Positions 32,901-45,361 of a DNA stretch of 64,000 nucleotides are shown piece by piece (the first letter of the stretch is position 1; every line of letters starts with the position of its first letter). Below the pieces are notes generated by a model, which was not told where the DNA came from, did not search any database, and saw only the letters and a program-made list of their open reading frames with translations. The stretch covers positions 645,001-709,000 of the forward strand of contig BQMF02000067.1 in NCBI GenBank assembly GCA_027922465.2, in the 5' to 3' direction. Source of the stretch: Turritopsis dohrnii. Lineage: Eukaryota > Cnidaria > Hydrozoa > Anthoathecata > Oceaniidae. The position numbers and the translations under genes were made by a program.

Positions 32901-35900
32901 TTGACCCAAATAAACCCAGTTATGTGGAACAAACTAGTATTCCTGAAATTTTAGAGTCTCTTGGGCTGACAACTGATCAGTACTATGAAGCATTGTCAAT
33001 TTCACCTGACCAAGACTTTCAGATTCATTTTCGTAGGCCTCCTAACTCTTGTTTTGTGAATAATTATTTTGATATTGGTTTGCAAGCTTGGGAAGCAAAT
33101 TTGGACATACAACCTGTTTTTAATTACTACAAAGCAGTAGCATACATGTGTTCATATTTCTCCAAGTCTGAATCAGATTCTTCATTAGTAATGAAAAATG
33201 CACTAGAAGAATCACGGAATAATAACAACATTGACTTTAAAAATCACATGAAAATATTAGCGGCTGCATTTCTTACTAGTCGGCAATGTTCAGTGCAAGA
33301 GGCCGTCTATCAGTTGATGCCAGAGTTGTGGCTTAAAAAATGTTTTCCAGCTGTTGTTTTTGCTAATTCAAATCTCCCAGAAAAACGATACAGAGTTTGC
33401 AAGAATGAGGAGGAATTAAAAGAACTACCAGAAGACAGTATCGATGTGTTTAAAAAAAATAACCTTGATAGGTATATGGACAGGCCTGACTTGAAATTTC
33501 AAGGAGGAAAATACAGTATGCTAGACAGCTTTTGTTATGCCGAATTTATGGCATATTATGTTCTTGATACTAAACCTAAGGCAGACGCAGAAAATGACAC
33601 TCAACCAGAAGTACTTTTAGATGATGATGATAATGTTTCTTTATTATATCCATCATCAATTCCTCTCATGTCATCAAGAGAAAAAATGAAGTGTCGTCGA
33701 ATCAAATTAGTTGTACGTTACCACACCCCAAATCCAGTTTCTCATCCAGAAGCTTACGCCCATCACTTATTAATAATGTTTTATCCCTTTAGAAAGGAAT
33801 CAGAATTAAAAGCTCAACTAACTGGCTCTTATGTTAAAAAGTTAGAAGAACCTGGTGTGTTAAATTTGATAAACACTAATAAAACACGCTTTGAACCTTG
33901 GGCAGACTTAGTAGATACAGCTTTCATTAATTTCAGATATGCTCCATTGACTGATGAACATGCACAGCAAGAAAATGATGATGTGGAGGAGGAAGCCACC
34001 CAATTCAATAACACAGACGATGAGTGTGAACAGGAAAGTCAAGAAAATCCTGTGTACTTTGAAAATGAGAGAGCTGTTGAAACCATCCCCTTACCGCATA
34101 TTAATCTGCTTCCTGACAGCGAAATAAATGATTTAATTCGATCCTTAAATGCAAAGCAGAGGGGTGTGTTTGAAGTAGTTAATTCATGGGCTAGATGTTA
34201 TGTGAAAAATTTATCTTGTGAACAACCGACAATCATTGAACCGTTGCATATATTTATAACTGGAGGAGCTGGCGTTGGAAAATCACATGTTGTGAAAACC
34301 ATACATGCTTCTGTTTCAAAAACATTAAGTTATCGATCTGCTTCACCTGACAAGCCCAAGGTTCTTTTACTGGCTCCAACTGGTGTGGCTGCAATTAATA
34401 TTGCTGGAACAACAATACACTCTGGATTAGGAATTCCTGTAGAATGTCATGGATTGGTTGTACCAAAACTTCCTGATAAGCGAAAATGTACACTGCGAAT
34501 GCAATTGTCTGAAGTTAAGGTTTTAATAATAGATGAATGTTCTATGATGTCTAATGAGTTACTATTGCACGTACACCAAAGGCTCAATGAAATTTATGGA
34601 TGTGAAACATTCAGGTTATTTGCTGGATTAAGTGTTATCCTTGTTGGTGATTTATATCAACTACCGCCGGTATTGAAAAGAGTTATATTTGCAGAGTATT
34701 ATGACGTATCTTATAATATATTTCCTCTGTGGAGAAATTTTGAAATGGTTGAGCTCACAGAAGTAATGAGGCAGAGAGGTGATAGTGTGCTTATAGACCT
34801 TCTGAATAATATTAGGATTGGTCAACTTACTCAAGAGGATGAAAAACTTTTAAAATCACGCTTCATAAGTAACTCTGATGAGAACTTTCCACATGATGCA
34901 CTTCATATTTTTGCAGAAAATTCTCTAGCTAGTCAACACAACCATCTTATGCTCAATCAAATTGATAGTTTTGAATATAGTTTGAATGCAACCGATCAAA
35001 TCCCCAAAGGTGTTCCTTGTCATTTGTATAAGAATTTGTTAAATTGCCCAGCAGGTAGAACCGGAGGTCTGGTATTTAACTTGACACTAAAAGTTGGTGC
35101 AAGGGTTATGCTAACATCCAATGTTGACATTACTGATAGGTTGATTAATGGTCAATTGGGTACAGTGTTTAAATTATGTGAGAGAAATGGCATTGTGGAA
35201 AAAATATATGTGCGATTTGATGACGGAAAAGCTGGCTATAATAAGATGTTATCTGATAGGTTTGCGAGGGAAAATCGTGTTGTTCCAGTAGAACGTGTTA
35301 CTATTGAAATTCGAACAAATGTAAAAAAAAGTTCATCAGCCATTATTAAGCGAACACAATTTCCCTTGATCTTAGCATGGGCATGCACATGCCACAAAGT
35401 TCAGAGCTTGAGTTTGGATAAAATAATTGTTAGCTTTGACTTGCTCAGACAAAGAATGTTTAATAATGGGCAAATGTATGTAGCACTTAGCCGTGTTAAG
35501 TCAATAAATGGTCTCTTTTTAATTGGACAGTTTAACAAGAATGCTATTCGAGCAGATGAGAAGGTAACAAGGGAATATGAGTATCTCAGAGAATATCAGA
35601 CATTGCAGATTAAAGATGTTATGCCAGTTCAATCCAATAATTTCATAATGACTATCTGCAATGTGAGATCTTTACGAAAGCATTTAGAAGACATAAAAGT
35701 GGACCGTATATTATTAGGCAGTGATATGATTCTTTGCACCGAAACACAAATCAAATACTCTGATGAAGATTTAACAGGAGAGCTTTCCATGGCTGGTTTC
35801 AGAGTTATGTTCAACAACAGTCACCATAAGTTTGAGAGTCAAGCAATATATTGTAGTACCAATTTACATGTTAATGATTCTTTTTTAACAGATGGCTTTT

Positions 35901-36255
35901 TTTTGTGCAGGTGAAGAAGACCAGTTTTTCACCAATTTGTTTTAATATTCTGCTTGTGTATCGGCAGAAGGACCAGAAAATGCCTCAATTCTTAACAACA
36001 TTACAATACTTAGTGGAATCTAAACATGTTAATATAGTTGTGGGTGATTTTAATCTAGGTGTTAATTCACAACTATCTTCTGTCTTAGATAGGTTTGTGC
36101 AGAAGGTATCAGAACCTACACATATCAGTGGCTCATTGATTGATCATGCCTATATTCACCAGGATTTGCTTGAAATGTTTTTGACTGAGTGTGATGTTAA
36201 GTGTTTGTTTTTCACAGATCATGATGCAGTAAGGATATCTTTCCAGGAATTCTAA
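29995..36255 (+). pseudogene. Helentron (Helitron2-type) Rep/helicase polyprotein with protease and endonuclease domains, two frameshifts
   Basis: Rolling-circle transposon protein of about 2,080 codons. From ATG 29995: a cysteine-protease-like domain resembling peptidase C76 ('GRQCSCCALISI', about residues 33-44); the frame shifts at the T9 run 30371-30379 (one T too many) and continues with 'FDSHSKDIFG', the expected His/Asp end of that domain. Then come a basic 13-residue repeat, a Cys-rich block ('CVVCNRCLYRR', 'CVTCDHHLL'), the 'FKKISIMPKGQMPK' block typical of Helitrons, the Rep domain ('FLTLSCADLRWDE', 'GSPHIHSFIW' about 32548-32575, and 'YKAVAYMCSYFSK' about 33130 with the tyrosines), and a PIF1/RecD2 helicase (Walker A 'GGAGVGKSH' about 34262, 'IIDECSMM', 'GDLYQLPPV', 'YVALSRVKS'). 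The C-terminal endonuclease/exonuclease/phosphatase fold ('VGDFNLG', 'DHAYIHQD', 'FTDHDAV') is split at the T8 run 35897-35904. The endonuclease places it with Helentrons. Every catalytic block is present. Confidence 0.88.
30683..30955 (+). repeat. seven in-frame 39-bp repeats inside the Helentron gene
   Basis: Exactly 273 bp, seven units of 39 bp coding 13 residues each (AKCRERNASDSAK and variants). The lysine/arginine-rich units fit a nucleic-acid-binding or nuclear-targeting linker between the protease-like domain and the Cys-rich block. Units 4 and 5 are almost identical, showing recent copying; all preserve the frame. Confidence 0.93.
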
Positions 36256-37325
36256 GTATTCTGATGAATTTGCCTCAATTGTTTAGACGTACACCTTTTC
36301 CATAGCCTAAAATGTGACCCTTGACTTTTTTATGATATCTTTTTTACAAAATAAAACTTTAACTTTTGAATAAAATATCTTTTTTTAATTGTATGCAAAG
36401 GTCTTGCATACCTTGTTTGTGCAGCACAATTGCACAGCTGCACCTGGGCAGTGGTGGGGAGATAATTTTTGGAAGCCATCTCAATATAAGATGTTGCAAT
36501 CAACCAGTTTATGAAATCTCTCTTTCCTTGAGTGATACGATTTAATCTAGTAATTTTTAGAAACAAGAATTTCATTTTTCAAAAGGAAAAGACTTCAAGT
36601 TGTTAAAATACTTATTCTGAGAATACAGCATCTGTTATGATGATGACTTCCAGGTTGAGAAAACAGATTGTAATATTTTTCTTGTTGTTTTTATTCTAGT
36701 CAGGGTACTCAGATTCATGTTAACGCTCTGTAATGTTCATGTTTTTGAAAAGCTTTTTAAATCAGTGAATGATGGTACCCAAGCATATATATATATAGAT
36801 ATTTATTATTTTATCGTTTTCATTGTGTTTTTCTAGTTCAATATTACTATAATTGTCAGTGTAATGTGAATTCAGGTTATTTTCATACTGTGGTCAAAAA
36901 AATAAAACCGTAATCAGAAAATCTTAAATGACAATGGCGACATTACTTTTCATTATGGCTGTGCATAATTTGGTGTGGCTGAACTGTAGCAAGTAGAACA
37001 TGCAAGTTGTAAAATTGAATTTGGTTGATTGATCTGGATTCAAATTTCAAGTTATATGTACCAAAAGAAGGTAAATACTGTTTCTATTACAATTATCTAT
37101 TTCAGGTCTTCCTGAGGGGAAAAAGTTAACACAAAGCCTTCTGTTCATATACAGTTTTTTGTAAAAACATTAAGAAAAGTTTTAACAGGGCTAGATGTAC
37201 TAAACAAATAGAATATAAATACATTATTGTTTATTTTCAGTGTCACTTAACTTAACTCGACTGATCAGAGTTCATGATGACAGCAAGTGTTAAGCATTGA
37301 CAAGGTAAGATTTTGATTCATGAAT
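36256..37325. other. Helentron 3' flank and AT-rich intergenic DNA
   Basis: Should contain the Helentron 3' end, but I could not identify its terminal hairpin with confidence. A short TATATATATATAG run lies at 36788. No gene. Confidence 0.4.
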
Positions 37326-37705
37326 TAGGAAACTAATTTTCGCGGGAACTAATTTTTGCGAGAACGAATTTTCGCAAAGAAGTCAAATTGATATATTTCG
37401 CGGGTTTCGCTAGTTTGCCATAAAACACAGTCTTAAATTGAGAAAAAAGGCAATTTTTGACTCGGAGAAACTTCATTTTCGCCAGAATACACGGGTTTCA
37501 AAATTAAGCGTTCTGTAAATTATATATAGAATTTACCGAATGATTTTTTTCGAGTTAACATCGAAAGTGAAATCAGTGCTAGTTTATTTCGCGAGTTTTG
37601 CAAACGCCCTCATTTTTAAAATTTCGCAGGAATTTTGTTTTGCGGTTTTTTCGAAAATTCACGAAACTCGCGAAATTTAATTCCACGAAAATTAATTCCC
37701 TTAAG
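37326..37705. mobile_element. TTCGCG-rich foldback MITE
   Basis: The left end (ACTAATTTTCGCGGGAACT) and right end (CACGAAAATTAATTCCCTTAA) are imperfect inverted repeats. Internal words TTTCGCGGG, TTTCGCGAG and AAATTTCGC recur in both orientations, giving a largely self-complementary element of about 380 bp. The right end CCCTTAA recalls the nested foldback at 11520-11643. No coding. Confidence 0.6.
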
Positions 37706-38449
37706 GTATATCAAATTAATAGATGTGGAGAATTATTGAAAATTGTTATTTTCTTTTCTCTTTTCAGAAGTTGAAATTTGCTGGTGCGATAAATCTTACC
37801 AAACCAAATTTGTTCATTCAGGTTGACCATTTCCTAAAAAACTCAAGAAATTATGTTAAATTCCTGTTGCTGTTATATGACTGGATATGGTCAATTTGCT
37901 GCTTAACCTCGATTAAACGTCGCAAGACACTAACTTACATTTACAACGCTTTGAAATCACTGGATGTCTTCGATTCTTTGCTTAACCTCAAACTTGACGT
38001 ATATCGAACGCTTGAACTCTAACAAGCATCTGTAATTATTTCATGAAGTAAATCAAATCAAACTGGTTGTTACCCGCATACGAATTTATTTCGGTGGATG
38101 ATAGACTAAAAGACCTTATGTTGTTACCTAGAACTACCTATAACTTTAGTTTTACAAAAACAAACAAACAAACAAAAACAAAAGCTTTTTAATATGAAAA
38201 ATTAAGTGTTGTAATCAGTTCATATTTTGTATTGAAGATTATGATTGCGCTTGAGATACAGTATAAATGTGAACTAAGTATTCGTCCTTCGTTTTTCATA
38301 GATACATACCCTTTCATTTTCGTTTTCAGGGTACTATATTGTGCTTCTTTTTTCAACATAATTCGAATTCCTTAAGTTGTTTTGGGACGTCAAACATCAC
38401 TCAGACTTATTTCACAATTATGACATGTCCTGAAGTCTTCAAGCCATGC

Positions 38450-39130
38450 GGCTTCTTGTTTACTTTTTAAAACCTATCGATTATCAGTTTGACAATGCAC
38501 TCCAAATGTAGAGAGAAAAAACTTCAACTTATTATTAGCTTTTGTATTAAAAGAGTTACGCGCTCTAACATGGGTGCTATCAAAAGTAGGGGGAAAATGG
38601 TTTCTCTTAAAAAAATCACACGATAGGAGAAAAAAAGGCACGTTCTAAATGAATGAAGTGAATAAGAAAAAAAGGCACGTTCTAAATGAATGAAGTGAAT
38701 AAAAAACATGTTCGATCAGAAGCGCACAACAATTAAAAGAAATTAAATTACTAAAAGAAAAGCAAGTCGTGAGTCGGGCAAGGAAATCTTCGGTTTTTAA
38801 ACATTTTTATTGCTCGTAAAAAATACAACACTGGCAAACCGAACATGCTACTATGTTATGCCACCGCTGCTTGTTGTCTAAAATGTTTAATCAGTTGGTT
38901 TCTTTGTATCTAGTTGATGTATTGTTTTCAAAGCCAAGTCAACGGTGGTACTTGGAATATAAAATTAATAACAATAACTAGTATCCCGGGTAAAAACTTT
39001 TTACCGAACTTAACTTCGAAAACATTAGGTCAAATCCACCATTCCCGTGTACGTACCCGTGACGAAAAAATAGATCATGGAATCGCAACTCAAAAACATC
39101 CCAGGTGGCGTCGCTCGCCACTCATGTTCA
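38450..39130 (+). repeat. composite repeat family, B-type copy 2
   Basis: Follows the B-type landmarks (TATCAGTTTGACAATGCACTC to GCCAAGTCAACG) and then, at about 38980, changes to an A-type start (ACTAGTATCCCGGGTAAAAAC, TTACTTCGAAAACATT-like words, CATTCCCGTGTACG). It ends in GTGGCGTCGCTCGCC at about 39105-39120. It contains a local duplication of about 40 bp (AAAAAAAGGCACGTTCTAAA at 38630 and 38667). Non-coding. Confidence 0.7.
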
Positions 39131-41143
39131 GTATGCGTTGTGTCGCAGAATTTAACTCGTGTAAAAGTTTCTTTTCAGGCATTAATTTTTTAATTCATTT
39201 CTTACATTCAGAAAATTTAAAACAAAAACAAATAGCAACATGGCTCAGAATATATATTCATACGCAGAAGAGAAGTAACTTTAATGTAAAAAAATGCAAT
39301 ATATAACACAGAACCGTTTACCCAGACATAAAACATAAGACATAATAAATATTACAAAATGTGATTTGAAAACAAATCGATACCTTATAACTGTGTTTCT
39401 TTTGTGCGGAAGTTACCTTGGACAGCAACTATTAATGAATTTTTGAAATGATATATATACAATCTGTTCTTCCCAAAACCATCAACATCATGATATGAAC
39501 CATGAGTTTCATTTCTTTAACGGTTTACGTGCTGTTTTATTATTATTAATCTTACCTAAAAAATATTTCAATTGTATAAAAATGCAGAAAAAGATAATCA
39601 TACTATGAAATAGTTGAAATAAAAAACAAAACAAAAAACAAAAAGTAAATTCATGTACGCATTTATCCTAAAAATAATTAATGAAAAACACAAATTCAAT
39701 GACAGAATTTGTAAAGCTTTTGATTGGAAAGTCTATAAAATCAACCAATGCTATAAGTTAATACGGGTTCAACACTCAACACTGGAGCTGAACTACATAA
39801 AGACTTTTAACGTGGGATACACAGCCAAACATCAAAATAATAAAAATAATTGAAACAATGAAATGCCCTACCAAAGTCATAATTTAATACCAAAAAGATA
39901 AAAAGTAACAACAGTAAAACATAATGCGAAACTTATATAGTACCCAGGCATAGTACGTAAACAATTACCATAACACAAAATAATGTGTAATCATCACAAA
40001 ATATAAGAATCCATCCAGTAATGCAATGCTTCTTATTTGTAGTAGCACAGTTAGTAGTCATATCACAATAATTAATGAATTTTTGAAATACTTAATCCAT
40101 TCTTCTCTTAACTATCCCTCACAACATCATAATTTAACCATCTGCTTCATTTCTGTAATGGTTATACACCTTTTCTTTTCTGACCTAAAAGAAAAAGATT
40201 TCAGTGAAGAACAGCTAGCTACAATCCATACTACTGCAACAACCATATTGAAGCAAACAAAAGCAAAAGATATAAATGACAGACAGGCAGAGAGAAAAAG
40301 CACCAAACATCGTCAATAAAATATACAGGGAAATTTTATAAAAAGCAGACATGGTTGAGATGAGATAAGACAGCATAACACGTTCCCCATTTCCACAGTC
40401 ATGAGAACCATTTTCAATTGATCTGTAAATAAAATCTTCTTTACTAACTAATGGCGCGCGTTACCAAAACAAATTTTTACTGCGCTCCCCCTTCGTTGCT
40501 CCATAACGTTCGCTGTCATCCAGCTTTCATCCAAACGATTGAATTACGTTTGACTCTTACACATTAATAATTCAAAATAAACTTAAAATTGAAATTAAAA
40601 CCATTCGTTACCGTTGTTCGTTCGATCTTTCTCCAGCTAATTTTTAAAAACTTCACTGCACTTCTTCTGTATATCTAAATATGATTTTTCATTGTAAACA
40701 AACAACTAACTCACTTACACGTGCTACCCGATAATAAAACGTTTTATAATAATAACAATACCTTCGTGCATACAAACCTGTGTTTCTTCGTCAGTTCTTT
40801 CGTCGATTTGCTGCCTAAAACAATCAAAATTTAAATTAAAATATTCGTATACAAAAAGAAACACGTCTTCTTCGCGAAGTTTCTTGCTCACGAAATGATC
40901 GTTGACAAATTTCGAACGAAGAAGATTGCATTGCTCGCACTCCTCCAAAGACGTTTTTCGGCTGATTTCCACTACGCAAACCAAAAATAACAAAACGGAG
41001 GAGCATTTACTAATCGCGGAAAATCAAAAAAAACGCTCTCACATCTACGTGGCTTTACGACGAAAAGGGAAAAATAAGAAGGTTTTGACCGTGAGAAAAA
41101 AACAAATATGTCACTCTCTAAAATAAAAGTGTGACACACAATC
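39131..41143. repeat. repetitive AT-rich DNA shared with 44.6-47.2 kb
   Basis: 39431-39545 resembles 40069-40178 (both begin TTAATGAATTTTTGAAAT). 40735-41143 resembles 46825-47140 (ATACAAACCTGTGTTTCTTCGT, then TTTACGACGAAAAGGGAAAAA and AAGGTTTTGACCGTGA). No intact gene; the small frames here are stop-free chance stretches. Confidence 0.55.
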
Positions 41144-42830
41144 GCGAATTAGTATAATAAGACTAGTATCTTGCGTAAAAGTTTTTTACGGCTTTAATTT
41201 CGAAACGGATGTGCAAGAATCCCCTGTTCCCGTGTGAGAACCCCGTGACGAAAATTTCAATTACGGAATCGGGACTGGAAAGTGCACTGATGTTGTAGAG
41301 CTTGAAAAACTGAGCAAAAAAATGTATGGGATCGTTTCGCTACGACCAACTGTTGCGGAAATATGGTCGATCAAAGGTTTTGATGACGTCATAGCCGCAG
41401 TACCAAATTAAATTTAGGCCCAAGTTTTGCGTTACCCCATCACCCGTATCGCGAACCCTTAGAAACGTCAGTTATCCCCATTGGTTCTCGAGATAATTTC
41501 CCAAAAACGTCGTGTTCGATTGGGGATGCAATGCAATGATTCCCCGTGATCATAAAACATCTGACGTCAAATGCCACGTGCTATTATACTAATCGTGAAT
41601 GTGTCTTGCGTGGTCGAACTGCCGCTATATGACCACGATTAAGAAGATTTTGACCATTAAAAAAACAAAAACAAAACACTCTCTAAGTTAAATGTGTTGC
41701 ACACGATTGCGAATTAGTATAATAAGACTAGTAACTGGCGTAAAAGTTTTTTACGGCTATAATTTCGAAAAGGATGTGCCGAAAATAGGTGACGAAAAAT
41801 TAAATCACAAAATCGTGACTGGAAAGTGCACCCATGTTGTAGAGCTCGAAAAACTGAGCAAAAAAATGTATGGGATTGTTTCGCTACGACCAACCGTTGC
41901 AGAGATATCAGCGATCAAAGATTTTGATGACGTCATAGCCGCAGTACCAAATAACATTTAGGTCCAAATGTTGCGTCACCCCATCACCCGTATCGAAGAC
42001 CCTTAAAAACGTCAGTTATCCCTATTGGTTCTCGAGATATTTCCCCAAAAACGTCGCATTCGATTGGGGATGCAATGCAATGATTCTCCCGTGATGCGAT
42101 AATAATAACTGACGTCACACCGCGTGCTATTATACTAATCGTCAATTATCAATGGTCTAACGAAAAAATGACCACGATTAAGAAGATTTTGACCGTAAAT
42201 TTGATAAAAACACAACACTCTCTAAGTTAAATGTGTTGCACACGATTGCGAATTAGTATAAGTAGACTAGTATCTCGCGTAAAAGTTTTTTACGGCTTTA
42301 ATTTCGAAAAGGATGTGCAAGAATCCCACATTCCCGTGTGCGAACCCCGTGACGAAAATTTTAATTACGGAATTGGAAATGGAAAGTGTACCCATGCTGT
42401 AGAGCTTGAAAAACTGATCAAAAAAATGTATGGGATCGTTTCGGTACGACCAACCGTTGCGGAGATATGGTCGATCAAAGGTTTTGATGACGTCATAGCC
42501 GCAGTACCAAATTAAATTTGGCCCAAATGTTGCGTCACCCCGTCACCCGTATCGCGGACCTCAAAAAACGTCAGTTATCCCTATTGGTTCTCGAGATATT
42601 TCCCCAAAAACGTCGCGTTCGATTGGGGATGCAATGCAATGGTTCCCCCGTGATACGACAAAAATAACTGACGTCACGCCGCGTGCTATTATACTAATCG
42701 TCAATTATCAATGGTCTAACGAAAAAATGACCACGATTAAGAAGATTTTGACCGTATATTTAGAAAAAACACAACACTCTCTAAAATAAAAGTGGTATGC
42801 ACGATTGCGAATTAGTATAAGTAGATAGAT
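41144..42830 (+). repeat. tandem array of A-type composite repeats with CRE palindromes
   Basis: Three tandem units starting at GCGAATTAGTATAA (41144, 41709, 42248) with a fourth begun at 42807; spacings are 565, 539 and 559 bp. Each unit carries ACTAGTA..GCGTAAAAG, a TAAAAGTTTTTTACGG palindrome, CCCGTGACGAAAA, ATGTATGGGAT, two exact TGACGTCA sites about 180 bp apart (41384 and 41562; 41928 and 42110; 42488 and 42669) and a closing TATTATACTAATCG inverted to the unit start. Frames of about 90 codons recur in units 2 and 3 but contain different indels, so they are not conserved proteins. Confidence 0.85.
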
Positions 42831-43920
42831 AATAAAAAAACGTTATCCCTATTGGTTCACCAGCAAAAACCAGTCACGATCAATTGGGGTTGCAATGTAT
42901 TTGTTTCGCATTGACGTCGCACCCAAAAAAAGAAGTAATTTCTCTCACAACTCAACCCACCATTTTGCGTGACAGACAAACGGAGAGACGGCTATTAATA
43001 TATCGACTAGCCGCCTTGGCGGCTAGTCGCCGCCCATATCCACCTGCTCTGTATCACTCTATCAATAAACGTCAAATTTCCTTATAAACGGCTCGTACAA
43101 CTTGTGTTCAACCAGAAGCAGATTCGAAGTCACAACCTCTGGTAAAACCAATCTTTTATCAGTGTAACAATACACTCAAAACGTAGAGAGAGAAAACTTC
43201 AACTTTTTATTAGCTTTTGTTTTAAAAAAGTTACACGCTCTAACATGGGTGCTATCAAACAGGGGGGAAATGGTTTCTCTTCTTAAAAAGTTCACACGGG
43301 AGGAGAGAAAAAAGGCACGTGCTAAATGAATAAATAGAATAAAAAAACGTTCGATCAGAACGCTTAACAATTAAAAAAAAAAATTAATAATTTATTAAAA
43401 GAAAAGCAAAAAAAACAAAAAAACATTGTGTTTTGATATGATACTCTTTTTTTACCTATCGGTTTTTAAACATTTTGATTGCTCAAAAAAAAAGTTCACC
43501 CGTCTCAGACAGTCAGGCAAGAGTTAGTGGCAAACCGAACATATGCTGCCACGTTCTGCCACTGCTGCTTTTTGTCCAAAATGTTTAATCAGTTAGTTTC
43601 TTTGTATTTAGTTGATGTACTGTTTTCAAAGCCAAGTCAACGTGGAATATAAAACTAACAATAATGATAAAAACAAAACGTTATTCCTATTAGTTCATCA
43701 GCCAAAAAAAAGTCACGTTCGATTGGGGTTGCAATGTATTTGCTTCGAACTCACGTCGCACACAAAAAAAGAAATAATTTCGCTCACAACTCAATCTACC
43801 ATTTTGCGTGACTTACAAACAAACAAACAAACGCACAAACAAACAAACAGAGAATCGGCTATTAATATATAGACTAGCCGCCAAGGCGGCGTCGCTCACC
43901 GCCCAGGTTCAGCCTGCTTT
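42831..43920 (+). repeat. composite repeat family, partial unit plus B-type copy 3
   Basis: 42831-43085 is the 3' half of a unit (CGTTATCCCTATTGGTTC, CACCATTTTGCGTGAC, ATTAATATATCGACTAGCC, the GCCGCCTTGGCGGC palindrome and ATCAATAAACGTCAAATTTC). 43095-43920 is a full B-type unit, ending with ATTAATATATAGACTAGCC and GCCGCCAAGGCGGC preceded by an (ACAA)n tract at about 43818-43850. The direct head-to-tail junction shows that the units propagate as arrays. Confidence 0.8.
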
Positions 43921-44625
43921 GTGTCACCTCCCAAAGAGTTCACGAAATATGGAATTAAGGAATTGACAATAGAAAGTGTTACCATCTTGTAGAGCTCGAA
44001 ATTCTGAGCAAGAAAATGTATGGGATCATATGTCTATGTTGCACCGTTACGGAGATATCGTCGATCAAAGAATTTGATGACGTCACACACCCGTCACAAA
44101 ATAAATTTGGCCTAAATTTTTTCGCCACCCCATAACCTGTATCGCGGACCCCAAAAAACGTCAGTTATCCCTATTGGTTACCGACATAATTTCCCTAAAC
44201 GTCGCATTCGATTAGGGTCTCAATACAATGGTTTCACACTGACTTCGCGCACAAGAAGAGAAATAATTTATGTGTGATCTTACATTGCTGACTCCCTTTC
44301 GCAGTTCACATCTACCATTTTGCGTGAAACAAACAAACAAACAAACAAACAAACAGATGGTGAATCGGCTATTAATATATAGACTAGACGCCAAGGCGGC
44401 GTCGCTTGCCGCCCATGTTCAGCCTGCGTTGTATCACCACCAAATTATTGCACTTAAAACCAGCGATGAGACTTCCTTTACTGCTGGCTTTATTGCTAAA
44501 TAAAGCTCGTTTGCACGTGAACAGAAATACGTTCTTGGTGTTTCAAATCTTGCATGTCCTTAACTCAGCGGCTTTTTGTCGCAGTTGCATTTAAAATGTC
44601 AGCAGACTTTCTTACTTTACACAAC
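43921..44625 (+). repeat. composite repeat family, hybrid A/B unit and tail
   Basis: Starts with an A-type core (ATGTATGGGATCAT, CGATCAAAGAATTTGATGACG with TGACGTCA at 44078), passes into the shared 3' module (GTCAGTTATCCCTATTGGTT, CTACCATTTTGCGTGA, (ACAA)n at 44328-44354, ATTAATATATAGACTAG, CGCCAAGGCGGCGTCGC) and ends with the tail (GCTTTATTGCTAAATAAAGC to CATTTAAAATGTCAGCAG) also present at the end of copy 1. Confidence 0.75.
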
Positions 44626-45361
44626 AACAGTAAACATCCCTCTTATCCTTTATTTATCCACTAATACTAACTGTGTTTTAACTAATAGATACTATTTTAA
44701 CTTTACCTTTCAATACCAATTCACATCATCATGTTAGTAAACAATATTGATCATGTTCTGTAGCCCATTATCAAACACTTCTAAACTTTCTTTACTTTCT
44801 ATATTTCATACCGGTAAACAAATTAATGACACTCGATTTACTGTCCAGCATACTTTCCTATTGTAAACATACACTTTCTCTTTGTTTTCTACTGCAATTC
44901 CACTACCATTTTATACAGTGAAAGACATAAAAATGCTTTCTTCGTAACTTCATAACTGTGGAGCCATTTTGAAATAAATAAAATAAGGAACAGCAATTTC
45001 GTTACCAAAACAAATCAGTAACTGCTCGTAAGACATGCATCTTTATGATTTGATCGTTTTAACTCTGTTTTTACTCTCTTTTAACGCTGTATATAAATCC
45101 GTTTGACTTACGTATATTACTTTATATCTTTTCAAAACAATTTCCCACCGAAAAGAAGTAAAACCATTTTCTTCACCAATGTAAATAAACATCATCCTTT
45201 CTGCAGCCATTTTTAAACAACTTCAACTTCATCTACACTACTTTATTGCTGCACTCCCACAACAATTTGATAACTATAAAAAGAAATACGTAAACAGCAC
45301 GTAAAATAAAAATAGACTTTCTCCATTTCGTTCTTCGTTTGGTTTTCCTCTGAAAAAACCT
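44626..45361. repeat. diverged repeat flank of the Penelope-like element
   Basis: Resembles parts of 39.2-40.7 kb (ACCAAAACAAAT.AGTAACTG, CGTTTGACTTACG). No gene. Confidence 0.4.

Noticed and set aside
41692..42515. Conserved small protein of about 90 residues repeated twice (ending 'FDDVIAAVPN')
   Set aside because: The similarity comes from DNA repeat units; indels between units shift frames, and the inverted copies near 59.4-59.6 kb are interrupted differently.
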